Source: Loktanella sp. PT4BL | Lineage (GTDB): Bacteria; Pseudomonadota; Alphaproteobacteria; Rhodobacterales; Rhodobacteraceae | Assembly (NCBI RefSeq): GCF_003201935.1 | Contig: NZ_QJJL01000003.1 | Location: 124,001-188,000 of the forward strand | Direction of reading: 5' to 3' | Length of the DNA: 64,000 nt | Part shown: piece after piece, positions 22,019-29,982 of the stretch | How the letters are laid out: every line of letters begins with the position of its first letter | How positions within the stretch are numbered: the first letter of the stretch is position 1 | Position numbers and translations under genes: made by a program | Notes under the pieces: model-generated | The model's input: the letters and a program-made list of their open reading frames with translations, nothing else | Database searches by the model: none | What the model was told of the DNA's origin: nothing

Positions 22019-23389
22019 ATGTCCATTCCTCAGTCCGGCGGCGGCCCCATCGAGAATCACGATCAACTGGCCGAAGTGCTGTCCAAAGGGTGTAAACCTA
22101 AAGAGGATTGGCGGATCGGCACCGAGCACGAGAAATTCGGCTTCTGTCAGGATTCATTGCTTCCGCTGCCCTATGAGGGTGAGCGGTCGATCAAAGCGGT
22201 GCTTGAGGGGCTTGAGGGCCGTTTCGGCTGGGACCGTGTCGAGGAAGATGGCAAGATCATCGGCCTGACCAAAGATGGCGCCAACGTGAGCCTTGAGCCC
22301 GGTGGTGCCTTGGAATTGTCCGGTGCACCGCTCGAAACCATCCACCAGACCTGCGATGAGGTGAATGTCCATCTGGCCGAGGTCAAATCCGTCTCGGATG
22401 AGATTGGCGTAAAGTTTATCGGCCTTGGGGCCGCCCCTGAATGGACGCATGAGCAGATGCCGCTGATGCCCAAGGGCCGCTACAAGCTGATGAACAATTA
22501 CATGGAAAAAGTCGGCACCATGGGGACGGCGATGATGCGTCGGACCTGCACCGTGCAGGTCAACCTCGATTTCGGCTCCGAGGCCGACATGGTGCAAAAG
22601 ATGCGCGTGGCCTTGGCATTGCAGCCCGTGGCCTGCGCCCTTTTTGCCAACTCCCCGTTCTTTGAGGGCAAGGTTAATGGCCATAAATCATGGCGTTCAC
22701 GCATCTGGCGCGATCTGGATGCGGCACGCACCGGCATGTTGCCATTTGTGTTCGAAGAGGGTTTCGGCTTTGAGGCTTGGGTGCAGTGGGTTCTCGATGT
22801 GCCGATGTATTTTGTCTATCGCGATGGCAAATATATCGACGCGCTGGGCATGTCTTTCCGCGATTTCCTGAAAGGTGAGTTGCCTGCGCTGCCGGGTGAA
22901 AAGCCGCTCTTGTCTGACTGGGCGGATCACCTGACCACCGTGTTCCCCGAGGCCCGCGTAAAGCAGTATATCGAAATGCGGGGCGCGGATGGGGGCCCCT
23001 GGCGGCGGTTATGTGCTTTGCCCGCGTTCTGGACCGGGTTGATGTACGACCAGACCGCTTTGGATGCGGCGTGGGATCTGTGCAAGAACTGGACCGCCGA
23101 ACAACGCGAAGCGCTGCGTGTGGCGGCCTCGGTCGACGGTTTGCAGGCGCAGGTTGAAGGGATCAATATGCATGATCTGGCGCGCGAGGTTGTTGCGATT
23201 TCGCACGCAGGTCTGAAGGCCCGCGCGAAACCGGGCGCCGGTGGCCTTATTGCCGATGAAACCCATTTCCTGAATGCGCTGCACGAAAGCGTCGAAAGCG
23301 GCATGACACCCGCCGATGAGCTCTTGGCGCATTACAACGGCGATTGGAACGGTGATCTGAAACGGATTTACGCCGAGTATAGCTATTAG
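22019..23389 (+). CDS. gshA: Glutamate-cysteine ligase (plant/alphaproteobacterial type)
   Basis: Catalyses the ATP-dependent first step of glutathione synthesis, joining glutamate and cysteine. At 456 residues it belongs to the class shared by plants and alphaproteobacteria rather than the E. coli type. Motifs: WRIGTEHEKFGF near the N-terminus, LEPGGALELSGAPLETIHQT, MMRRTCTVQVNLDFGSEADM and FEEGFGFEAWVQWVLDVPMY. The ATG is preceded by GGAG at about 10 nt. The glutathione made would serve the formaldehyde dehydrogenase at the left of the window. It is the last gene of the plus-strand run before convergent plsY. Confidence 0.94.
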   Translation: MSIPQSGGGPIENHDQLAEVLSKGCKPKEDWRIGTEHEKFGFCQDSLLPLPYEGERSIKAVLEGLEGRFGWDRVEEDGKIIGLTKDGANVSLEPGGALELSGAPLETIHQTCDEVNVHLAEVKSVSDEIGVKFIGLGAAPEWTHEQMPLMPKGRYKLMNNYMEKVGTMGTAMMRRTCTVQVNLDFGSEADMVQKMRVALALQPVACALFANSPFFEGKVNGHKSWRSRIWRDLDAARTGMLPFVFEEGFGFEAWVQWVLDVPMYFVYRDGKYIDALGMSFRDFLKGELPALPGEKPLLSDWADHLTTVFPEARVKQYIEMRGADGGPWRRLCALPAFWTGLMYDQTALDAAWDLCKNWTAEQREALRVAASVDGLQAQVEGINMHDLAREVVAISHAGLKARAKPGAGGLIADETHFLNALHESVESGMTPADELLAHYNGDWNGDLKRIYAEYSY

Positions 23390-23505
23390 ACAGTGCTGGC
23401 TGTCTGATCGTTTTGACGGTCGATTATGCCGTGGGGGTGCTTTTGTGTGAAACGAATGCAGCTATGCCCAGCTATGCCCACAAGCCCACCGCTGTCCCTG
23501 CTTGT

Positions 23506-23525
23506 CCGCAAAGTCTCCTTTGCGG
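23506..23525. other. Hairpin between gshA and plsY
   Basis: CCGCAAAG and CTTTGCGG pair perfectly around a TCTC loop, midway between the convergent gshA and plsY stop codons. There is no T tract. A second inverted repeat, GCGTGA-CATA-TCACGC, follows at 23555-23570, 6 nt from the plsY stop. Together they may act as a bidirectional terminator. Confidence 0.45.
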
Positions 23526-23576
23526 CCAAGGCTCACGTCATAACCACCATTATCGCGTGACATATCACGCAGGCAG

Positions 23577-24191
23577 TCAGGCTTGCGCCTTCTTCCCGAT
23601 CTTTGTCTCTGTGCCTTTGCGCAGCCGCTGGATGTTACCCCAGTGGCGGATGTAGATCAGAAAACACAAGGTCGCTGCGAGAAAGAACATCTCGCCCGGG
23701 GTGGTGAAACCGACAACAAGCGGGATCCAGCCCGCAGTGACCAAAGCAGCGAGCGAGGAATAGCGCGACAAGGCCGCCACAACGAGCCAGATTACGCAGG
23801 CGATCAGGCCGATCTGCCAGTCAACTGCCAGCAGAATACCGAAATAGGTGGCGACACCTTTGCCCCCCTTGAAACGCAGCCACACCGGAAAGCAATGCCC
23901 GAGAAAAGCCATCAGCGCGCCAAGCTGGGCCGCGTCCTCACCGGCCAGTTGGCGGGCGGCCAGCACGACGATCGCGCCCTTGGCGGCGTCGAAGATCAAT
24001 GTCAGGGCGGCGGCTTTCTTGTTGCCGGTGCGCAGCACATTCGTGGCCCCGATATTGCCCGACCCGATGTCGCGCAGGTTGCCGAGGTTCATCAGCCTGG
24101 CAAAGATCATACCCCCCGGGATTGATCCCAGAAGGTAGCCGATGACAGCCCAGAGCAAGAGAACGACATAAGCGCTTTCGATTGTTGGCAT
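23577..24191 (-). CDS. plsY: Acyl-phosphate glycerol-3-phosphate acyltransferase PlsY
   Basis: Inner-membrane enzyme that moves an acyl group from acyl phosphate to glycerol-3-phosphate, the first step of phospholipid synthesis. The 204 residues hold about five helices and the three family motifs: GSIPGGMIFAR, DIGSGNIGATNVLRT and the FKGGKGVATYFG segment. The ATG at 24191 overlaps the last base of the pyrC' stop codon, so plsY is the end of a pyrB-membrane protein-pyrC'-plsY operon. A longer in-frame start at 24227 lies inside pyrC' and is rejected. Confidence 0.94.
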   Translation of the reverse strand: MPTIESAYVVLLLWAVIGYLLGSIPGGMIFARLMNLGNLRDIGSGNIGATNVLRTGNKKAAALTLIFDAAKGAIVVLAARQLAGEDAAQLGALMAFLGHCFPVWLRFKGGKGVATYFGILLAVDWQIGLIACVIWLVVAALSRYSSLAALVTAGWIPLVVGFTTPGEMFFLAATLCFLIYIRHWGNIQRLRKGTETKIGKKAQA

Positions 24192-25489
24192 TACGATTTC
24201 TCCCAGATGCGGTGGCCGCTGACCCATGTGCCCAGCACGCGGCCTTGCAGACGTGCGCCGTCAAAGGGTGTATTCTTGGATTTTGACAACAAGGTGGCAC
24301 GGTCAAGCTGGAATGGTGCATCCGGATCAAAGAGGATCAGATCGGCAGGGGCATCGGCGATCAGCCTGCCTGCGGGCAGTCCCAAAAGGCGGGCGGGGTT
24401 CAGCGCCATCGCACGGAAGAGCTTAGGCAGCGTGATCATTTCCGCATGATAAAGGCGCAAGGCTGCGGGCAGAAGTGTCTCGAGGCCCACGGCACCGCTT
24501 GCGGCCTCTTCAAAGGGCAGACGTTTGCTTTCTTCGTCCTGCGGGGTGTGCATCGAACAGATGATATCGATCAGCCCCTCTGATACGGCTTGGACGACAG
24601 CAATGCGGTCTTCTTCACTGCGCAGCGGCGGTTTGAGCTTAAAGAACGTGCGGTAGTCCGCGACATCCAGTTCGTTCAGCGTCAGGTGATGCACCCCGAT
24701 ACCGGCGGTGATTTTCAGACCGTTGCGCTTGGCCCGTTCCAGCGCGGGCAGGGCGCGAGCGGTTGTGATCTGGTCTACGTGATAGCGCGCGCCGGTCATT
24801 TCCAGCAGGCTGATGTCACGATCCAGCGCCATGCGTTCGGCCATCGGGCTCACCCCTGGCAAGCCGCGGAGCGAGGCGAATTTACCGGATGTGACAGCGG
24901 CCCCTTCCGACAATCCGGGGTCTTGGATGTGCCCGATCACAAGCGCGTCCAGCGAGCGTGCATAGGTAAGTGCGCGGCTGAAAACCTTGGTGCTGGTCAC
25001 GACACGGTCGCAATCGGTAAAGGCCACGGCGCCTGCATCCTGCAAAAAGCCGATCTCGGTCATCTCGCGCCCTTCGCGGCCTTTGGTCAGGGCTGCCATT
25101 GGCAGGACATGCACAGGCGCGTCCTGTTGTGCGCGCCGTTCCACGAATTCGAGCGTTTCCGGCGTGTCGATCGCGGGGCTGGTGTCAGGGCGTGTGACGA
25201 TCGTGGTCACCCCGCCTGCGGCTGCCGCGCGCCCCGCAGAGCGGAAGCTTTCCTTGTGCCGTTCACCGGGTTCGGACACTTTGACACCGATATCAATGAT
25301 CCCGGGGGCAAGGCACATGCCGCCGCAATCCACGACATTGGCAGATTTGGGCGCGGCGATGGGGCTGTCATAGACCGCCTTGATCACACCGTCTTCAACC
25401 AGGATCGCGCCAGGTGTGTCGGTCAGGGCCACCGGATCAATCAGGCGGGCGTTTGCAAAAAACGTGGCGGTCATTGTGTTCTCTGTCAT
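24191..25489 (-). CDS. pyrC': Dihydroorotase-like protein lacking metal ligands (PyrC'/PyrX)
   Basis: A 432-residue amidohydrolase-fold protein aligned with type I dihydroorotase along its length. Where active enzymes have the D-x-H-x-H metal motif this protein reads IIDIGVKV: both His are replaced, by Gly68 and Lys70. The TDHAPH motif reads CSMHTP, so the catalytic Asp has become Ser312. His187 (GHIQD) and His237 (YHVDQ) remain. This fits the inactive PyrC' subunit that stabilises aspartate transcarbamoylase in Pseudomonas. The gene is two downstream of pyrB in one operon. An active dihydroorotase must be encoded elsewhere. Confidence 0.88.
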   Translation of the reverse strand: MTENTMTATFFANARLIDPVALTDTPGAILVEDGVIKAVYDSPIAAPKSANVVDCGGMCLAPGIIDIGVKVSEPGERHKESFRSAGRAAAAGGVTTIVTRPDTSPAIDTPETLEFVERRAQQDAPVHVLPMAALTKGREGREMTEIGFLQDAGAVAFTDCDRVVTSTKVFSRALTYARSLDALVIGHIQDPGLSEGAAVTSGKFASLRGLPGVSPMAERMALDRDISLLEMTGARYHVDQITTARALPALERAKRNGLKITAGIGVHHLTLNELDVADYRTFFKLKPPLRSEEDRIAVVQAVSEGLIDIICSMHTPQDEESKRLPFEEAASGAVGLETLLPAALRLYHAEMITLPKLFRAMALNPARLLGLPAGRLIADAPADLILFDPDAPFQLDRATLLSKSKNTPFDGARLQGRVLGTWVSGHRIWEKS

Positions 25490-25491
25490 TT

Positions 25492-26046
25492 CTATCCTGC
25501 CACCCAGATCATCAGGCCCACCAGGGCGAACATCGCGATCAGCGCATACATTGCGATCATACCGCCGACGCGGGCGTCGGATTTCGGTGCTTTGGTGGGC
25601 GCGCTGACAACGTTGCCCTCGGCCCCTTTGGACGGGAGAGGCGCGAATTTTACCGATGCGCCTTCTTCTGTATAGGTCCCGATCCATTTGAGCGGTGCCA
25701 CAGGCGTAATTGTCGCCGCGCGCCCGCCAAAGGCCTTTGACAGCACGATCAACACATGGCCCGACATGCCGTTCAGCCGTGACCGGTAAGGGGCGACATC
25801 GGCCTCGGCCACGCCCAACCCCTCAACCAGATATCCGGCGAGCCCGACACCGTCGAGGCTATTCAGCGCAAAGAGTTCGACGAAGGCATGGTCAAGTTCG
25901 TCCACACCCAAGGCGCGGTTGACCGGCGCGGGGGTGGCCCCGTCAGGGTTTTCGGCAAAGCGGGCGGCCTCTTCTGGGCTCAGGTTGACCATGAAGACGC
26001 GGATGACACCGTGCTCGGTCGCGCTGACTTGAAAGGTCTCGCTCAT
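25492..26046 (-). CDS. Uncharacterised protein with C-terminal membrane anchor, between pyrB and pyrC'
   Basis: A 184-residue protein. Residues 1-125 form a soluble domain ([69 protein letters not shown]). A Pro/Lys/Ala linker leads to a single C-terminal transmembrane helix ([19 protein letters not shown]). Its ATG overlaps the pyrB stop, and its stop is 2 nt from the pyrC' start, so it is embedded in the pyrimidine operon. I recognise no family and know no such subunit of aspartate transcarbamoylase. A scaffold or anchor for the complex is a speculation from position. Confidence 0.8.
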   Translation of the reverse strand: MSETFQVSATEHGVIRVFMVNLSPEEAARFAENPDGATPAPVNRALGVDELDHAFVELFALNSLDGVGLAGYLVEGLGVAEADVAPYRSRLNGMSGHVLIVLSKAFGGRAATITPVAPLKWIGTYTEEGASVKFAPLPSKGAEGNVVSAPTKAPKSDARVGGMIAMYALIAMFALVGLMIWVAG

Positions 26047-26999
26047 ACCATGACCTCTTGCGGGCCACGGGCCGCGCGCAGGTTCTGCGCCAAAAGGTCC
26101 ATCGCGGCCATGCGCACAGCGACGCCCATTTCGACCTGTTCCTGAATAACTGAGCGGTTGATGTCGTCTGCGATGTTCCCGTCAATCTCCACGCCGCGGT
26201 TCATCGGGCCGGGGTGCATCACGATAGCGTCGGGTTTGGCGTGCGCCAGCTTGGCCGCGTCCAGCCCGTAGCGGTGGAAATACTCGCGCTCTGACGGGAT
26301 AAATCCGCCATCCATGCGTTCCTTTTGCAGCCGGAGCATCATGACGACATCGACGTCTTTGAGGCCCTCTTCCATATTCTCGAACACCTCGACCCCGAAA
26401 TCCGCAACACCCGACGGCATCAGCGTGGGCGGTGCGATGAGGCGGATGCGGTTTTCCATCTTGCCCAAGAGCATAATGTTCGAGCGCGCCACGCGGCTAT
26501 GGGCGATATCACCGCAAATCGCGATGGACAGGCGGTGGAGCCGCCCCTTGGCGCGCCGGATGGTCAGCGCATCAAGCAGCGCCTGCGTGGGGTGTTCGTG
26601 CTTGCCGTCGCCCGCGTTGAGAACCGCGCAATTGACCTTTTGCGCCAAGAGATCGACCGCGCCGGAATGCGGGTGCCGCACAACCAGAAGATCGGGGCGC
26701 ATGGCGTTCAGCGTCAGGGCCGTATCAATCAGGGTCTCGCCTTTTTTGACCGAAGACGCCTGCATGCCCATGTTCATCACGTCGGCACCCAGCCGCTTGC
26801 CGGCCAGTTCAAAACTCGCCTGCGTCCGGGTCGAGTTTTCGAAGAACATGTTGATCTGTGTCAGCCCCGCGAGCACGTCGCGGTGCGCGATACCGCGCCG
26901 GTTATGCTCGGCATAGCTATCGGCCAAATCCAGCAAAGTGGTGATTTCGGTGGGATGCAGAGGTTCGATGCCCAAAAGATGCTTGGCGCGAAATGTCAT
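26043..26999 (-). CDS. pyrB: Aspartate carbamoyltransferase catalytic chain PyrB
   Basis: Condenses carbamoyl phosphate and aspartate to carbamoylaspartate in pyrimidine synthesis. The 318-residue length is normal. Motifs: [20 protein letters not shown] (carbamoyl-phosphate loop), [33 protein letters not shown] and the late [11 protein letters not shown]. It heads the operon pyrB-membrane protein-pyrC'-plsY. Because the downstream PyrC' looks inactive, this is probably a class A enzyme that needs PyrC' for assembly. Confidence 0.95.
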   Translation of the reverse strand: MTFRAKHLLGIEPLHPTEITTLLDLADSYAEHNRRGIAHRDVLAGLTQINMFFENSTRTQASFELAGKRLGADVMNMGMQASSVKKGETLIDTALTLNAMRPDLLVVRHPHSGAVDLLAQKVNCAVLNAGDGKHEHPTQALLDALTIRRAKGRLHRLSIAICGDIAHSRVARSNIMLLGKMENRIRLIAPPTLMPSGVADFGVEVFENMEEGLKDVDVVMMLRLQKERMDGGFIPSEREYFHRYGLDAAKLAHAKPDAIVMHPGPMNRGVEIDGNIADDINRSVIQEQVEMGVAVRMAAMDLLAQNLRAARGPQEVMV

Positions 27000-27103
27000 G
27001 AGGCCCTCTTAGCAGTGGTTCCCCGTCTTATAGGCACCCCTGCCGTGCGCATCAATGCCGCAAGCACTACGCAAGCCGCGCAATCCGGCATATCCTGTGG
27101 CTG

Positions 27104-27892
27104 ATGGATTCGCAGAACACATATTGGACCGACCGCGCGTTGCTTGAATGGCAGGTGGAATTGGGTGTGACAGATGCCATTCTGGACACGCCCGTTGACC
27201 GCTATGCGCTCGAGACGGTGAAGCCTGCGCCGAACGCGGCAACGCCTGAGAAGCCTGTCGTCGCGCCCGAGGTCGTGAAAGCGCCAGACGTGGATGCGGC
27301 GGCGCTTGCGCGCACTGCAGCGCAAACGGCGGCTGATCTTGATGCGCTCAGCGGCGCGATGCAGGCGTTTGATCATTGCGAGCTGAAAAAGGGCGCGCGC
27401 AGTTTTGTGTTCAGCGATGGCAACCCTGCCGCCCGTGTGATGATCGTGGGTGAAGCACCAGGCCGTGAAGAGGACCGCGCAGGGCGGCCATTCGTGGGCC
27501 GCGCGGGCCAGCTTTTGGACCGGATGCTTGAGGCGATCCAGATGGGCCGCGCTGCCGACAATGCGGCCCAAGCAGTCTATATCACTAACGTGCTGCCATG
27601 GCGCCCGCCCTCGAACCGCACGCCTGATGCCAGTGAAATCGCGATGATGCTGCCGTTTCTGGAACGCCATATCGCGCTTGCTGATCCGGAAATCGTTGTT
27701 TTGATGGGCAACACCCCCTGTCAGGCGCTTCTGGGGCGCACGGGCATCACCCGCATGCGCGGAGAGTGGGTGGACGTATTGGGCAAACCCTGCCTGCCGA
27801 TGTTCCACCCGGCCTATTTGTTGCGCAATCCAATTGCGAAACGCGAAGCTTGGGCCGATCTTTTATCCCTGAAGGCGCGTTTGCGCGGGTAA
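27104..27892 (+). CDS. Uracil-DNA glycosylase, family 4-like without visible Fe-S ligands
   Basis: A 262-residue base-excision repair enzyme. The catalytic region [20 protein letters not shown], then [29 protein letters not shown] and [11 protein letters not shown] fit the family 4 / SPO1-related type. Classical family 4 enzymes carry four Cys for a 4Fe-4S cluster; here the CxLC motif is C92-E-L-K, and the Cys before RPP is Trp166, so the cluster is probably absent. Residues 1-85 are a poorly conserved Ala/Pro-rich extension. It is divergent from pyrB and precedes moaB by 20 nt. Confidence 0.88.
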   Translation: MDSQNTYWTDRALLEWQVELGVTDAILDTPVDRYALETVKPAPNAATPEKPVVAPEVVKAPDVDAAALARTAAQTAADLDALSGAMQAFDHCELKKGARSFVFSDGNPAARVMIVGEAPGREEDRAGRPFVGRAGQLLDRMLEAIQMGRAADNAAQAVYITNVLPWRPPSNRTPDASEIAMMLPFLERHIALADPEIVVLMGNTPCQALLGRTGITRMRGEWVDVLGKPCLPMFHPAYLLRNPIAKREAWADLLSLKARLRG

Positions 27893-27912
27893 TTCCAAAG
27901 AAGTGAGAAGCC

Positions 27913-28455
27913 ATGAGCCGAATTGATGAGAGCAAGGATTTTGTGCCGGTCCGTATTGCGGTGCTGACCGTGAGTGATACGCGCCAGATGGCGGACGATA
28001 AATCCGGTCAGACCTTGGTGGACCGGATTGCCGAGGCGGGGCATGTGCTGGCGGATCGGAAAATTGTGGCGGATGAACGTGATCAGATTGCGCAACAGTT
28101 GCGCGATTGGTGCGCAGACGAGGCGGTGGATGTCATCATCTCCACCGGCGGGACGGGCCTGACGGGGCGGGATGTCACGGTAGAAGCGCACCGCGACGTC
28201 TATGAAAAAGAGATTGATGCCTTCGGCACTATTTTCACGATTGTTAGCATGCAAAAAATCGGAACGAGTGCGGTGCAAAGCCGTGCCACGGCAGGTGTGG
28301 CCCAGGGCACGTATCTCTTTGCGCTGCCCGGATCACCGGGTGCGTGCAAGGACGCCTGGGATGAAATCCTGCTCAAGCAGCTCGACTACCGGCACCGCCC
28401 CTGCAATTTTGTTGAAATCATGCCGCGTCTGGATGAACATCTGCGACGGAAGTAA
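27913..28455 (+). CDS. moaB: Molybdenum cofactor biosynthesis protein B
   Basis: A 180-residue MoCF-binding fold protein that adenylylates molybdopterin or a related intermediate before molybdenum insertion. Motifs: AVLTVSDTRQMADDKSGQTL, IISTGGTGLTGRDVT, the later FGTIFTIVSMQKIGTSAVQS and FALPGSPGACKDAWDEIL. It supplies the step before the moeA gene at 4.7-6.8 kb. It is downstream of the uracil-DNA glycosylase gene. Confidence 0.93.
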   Translation: MSRIDESKDFVPVRIAVLTVSDTRQMADDKSGQTLVDRIAEAGHVLADRKIVADERDQIAQQLRDWCADEAVDVIISTGGTGLTGRDVTVEAHRDVYEKEIDAFGTIFTIVSMQKIGTSAVQSRATAGVAQGTYLFALPGSPGACKDAWDEILLKQLDYRHRPCNFVEIMPRLDEHLRRK

Positions 28456-28472
28456 CGGCTTTGTGCGTTTCA

Positions 28473-28494
28473 CTGGAAAGGGATGCTTTTCCAG
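28473..28494 (+). other. Weak hairpin after moaB
   Basis: CTGGAAA and TTTCCAG pair around an 8-nt loop, 18 nt after the moaB stop. There is no T tract after it. It could end moaB transcription or lie in the leader of the RND adaptor gene. Confidence 0.3.
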
Positions 28495-28527
28495 CTACCT
28501 TCCTAGGGTAGATTGAGGATATCTAAT

Positions 28528-29982
28528 ATGCGGTTTCTACGCCGAAGCCTGACAGGTGTGTTCTTGCTGGCGGTGACGCTGGCGCTCCTCGCGTGGGCGG
28601 GTGAGTTGGTGCGCGGGGCAGTTGTTGCGCGCATGAACGAAGAGCCGCGGAGTTTCCCGCAGCGTGAACGCATCTTGGCGGTGAATGTGTTGACGCTGGA
28701 ACCGCAGACCATTGTTCCCGAACTGACGGTGTTTGGCGAATTACGCAGCCAGCGCACGCTGGATTTACGCAGTGCGATTGGCGGCACCGTCTTGTCCGCC
28801 AGCGATGCTTTGGTCGAAGGCGGCACGGTCCGGCAAGGCGATCTGTTGCTGCGCATTGATCCGGTCGAGGCGGAGGCGGCACTGGCCCGCGTGCGTGCCG
28901 ATTTGCAGGATGCGCAGGCAGAACTGCGCGACGCGGAACGTGCCCTGGTTCTGGCCGAGGATGAGTTGAGTGCCGCGCGCGCCCAGGAAGCCCTGCGCGA
29001 TCAGGCACTTGCGCGTGCGCGCGATCTGGCGACGCGCGGAGTGGGCACGGCCGCAGCGGTGGAAACAGCGGAACTGGCGGCGTCTGCGGCGCAGGCATCA
29101 GTGTTGACGCGCAGGCAGGCAGTGGCCGCGGCGCAGGCACGGATTGATCAGGCGACGACACGGTTGGCGCGCCAGCAGATCAACCTCGCCGAGGCGCAGC
29201 GGGCGGTCGTCGATACGGAAGTTGTGGCCGCTTTTGACGGCACTTTGACGGAAGTGACAATCACCCCCGGCGGGCGTGTCACCGCCAACGAACGCTTTGC
29301 GCAACTGATTGATCCGACCCGGCTAGAGGTGTCCTTCCGTGTCTCGACCTCGCAATACGCGCGGCTTTTGGACGAAAACGGTGTGCTTATCAAAGCACCT
29401 TTGGCCGTGACGCTGGACGTGTCCGGCGTGAACCTGCGCGCGACGGGCCGGATCATGCGTGAAGGTGCTGCCGTTGGCGCAGGCCAGACAGGGCGCTTGC
29501 TCTTTGCAGAACTGGACGCCTCTGCCGGATTTCGCCCCGGTGATTTCGTGACTGTGCGGATCGATGAACCAGCGTTGAACAATGTGGCACTGGTGCCAGC
29601 GACGGCTGTCGCGCCGGACCAGACCGTACTGGTTGTGGGTGAAGAAGAGCGTTTGCGCGTCGCACAAGTTTCCCTGCTGCGTCGTCAGGGCGATGATGTG
29701 ATTATTGATGTGGGTGACAACGTAGGGGCGGTGATTGTTGCTGAACGCTCACCTTTGCTGGGTGCCGGTATCAAGGTGCGCCCGATCATGCCGGGCGGCG
29801 TTGAACAGGCCGCAGCGCCGGAGATGATCACACTGGATGAGGACCGCCGCGCGAAACTGATCGCATTCGTCACCGAAGGCAGAATGCCGGAGGACGTGAA
29901 GGCGCGGATTATCAGCCAGCTTGAGGCGGATGAAGTATCGTCCGAAACCGTGACACGGCTTGAAGCACGGATGGGCAGCTGA
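28528..29982 (+). CDS. RND efflux system periplasmic adaptor (first pair)
   Basis: A 484-residue membrane fusion protein (HlyD/AcrA type) linking an inner-membrane RND pump to an outer-membrane channel. An N-terminal membrane helix (TGVFLLAVTLALLAWAGELV) is followed by a lipoyl half-motif (LRSAIGGTVLSASDALVEGG), a long Ala/Glu/Arg-rich coiled-coil hairpin (residues about 115-225), the second lipoyl half (VVAAFDGTLTEVTITPGGRV) and beta-barrel domains. I start at the ATG at 28528 behind GAGGAT. It overlaps the permease start. The C-terminal 50 residues extend beyond the usual length. Confidence 0.9.
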   Translation: MRFLRRSLTGVFLLAVTLALLAWAGELVRGAVVARMNEEPRSFPQRERILAVNVLTLEPQTIVPELTVFGELRSQRTLDLRSAIGGTVLSASDALVEGGTVRQGDLLLRIDPVEAEAALARVRADLQDAQAELRDAERALVLAEDELSAARAQEALRDQALARARDLATRGVGTAAAVETAELAASAAQASVLTRRQAVAAAQARIDQATTRLARQQINLAEAQRAVVDTEVVAAFDGTLTEVTITPGGRVTANERFAQLIDPTRLEVSFRVSTSQYARLLDENGVLIKAPLAVTLDVSGVNLRATGRIMREGAAVGAGQTGRLLFAELDASAGFRPGDFVTVRIDEPALNNVALVPATAVAPDQTVLVVGEEERLRVAQVSLLRRQGDDVIIDVGDNVGAVIVAERSPLLGAGIKVRPIMPGGVEQAAAPEMITLDEDRRAKLIAFVTEGRMPEDVKARIISQLEADEVSSETVTRLEARMGS

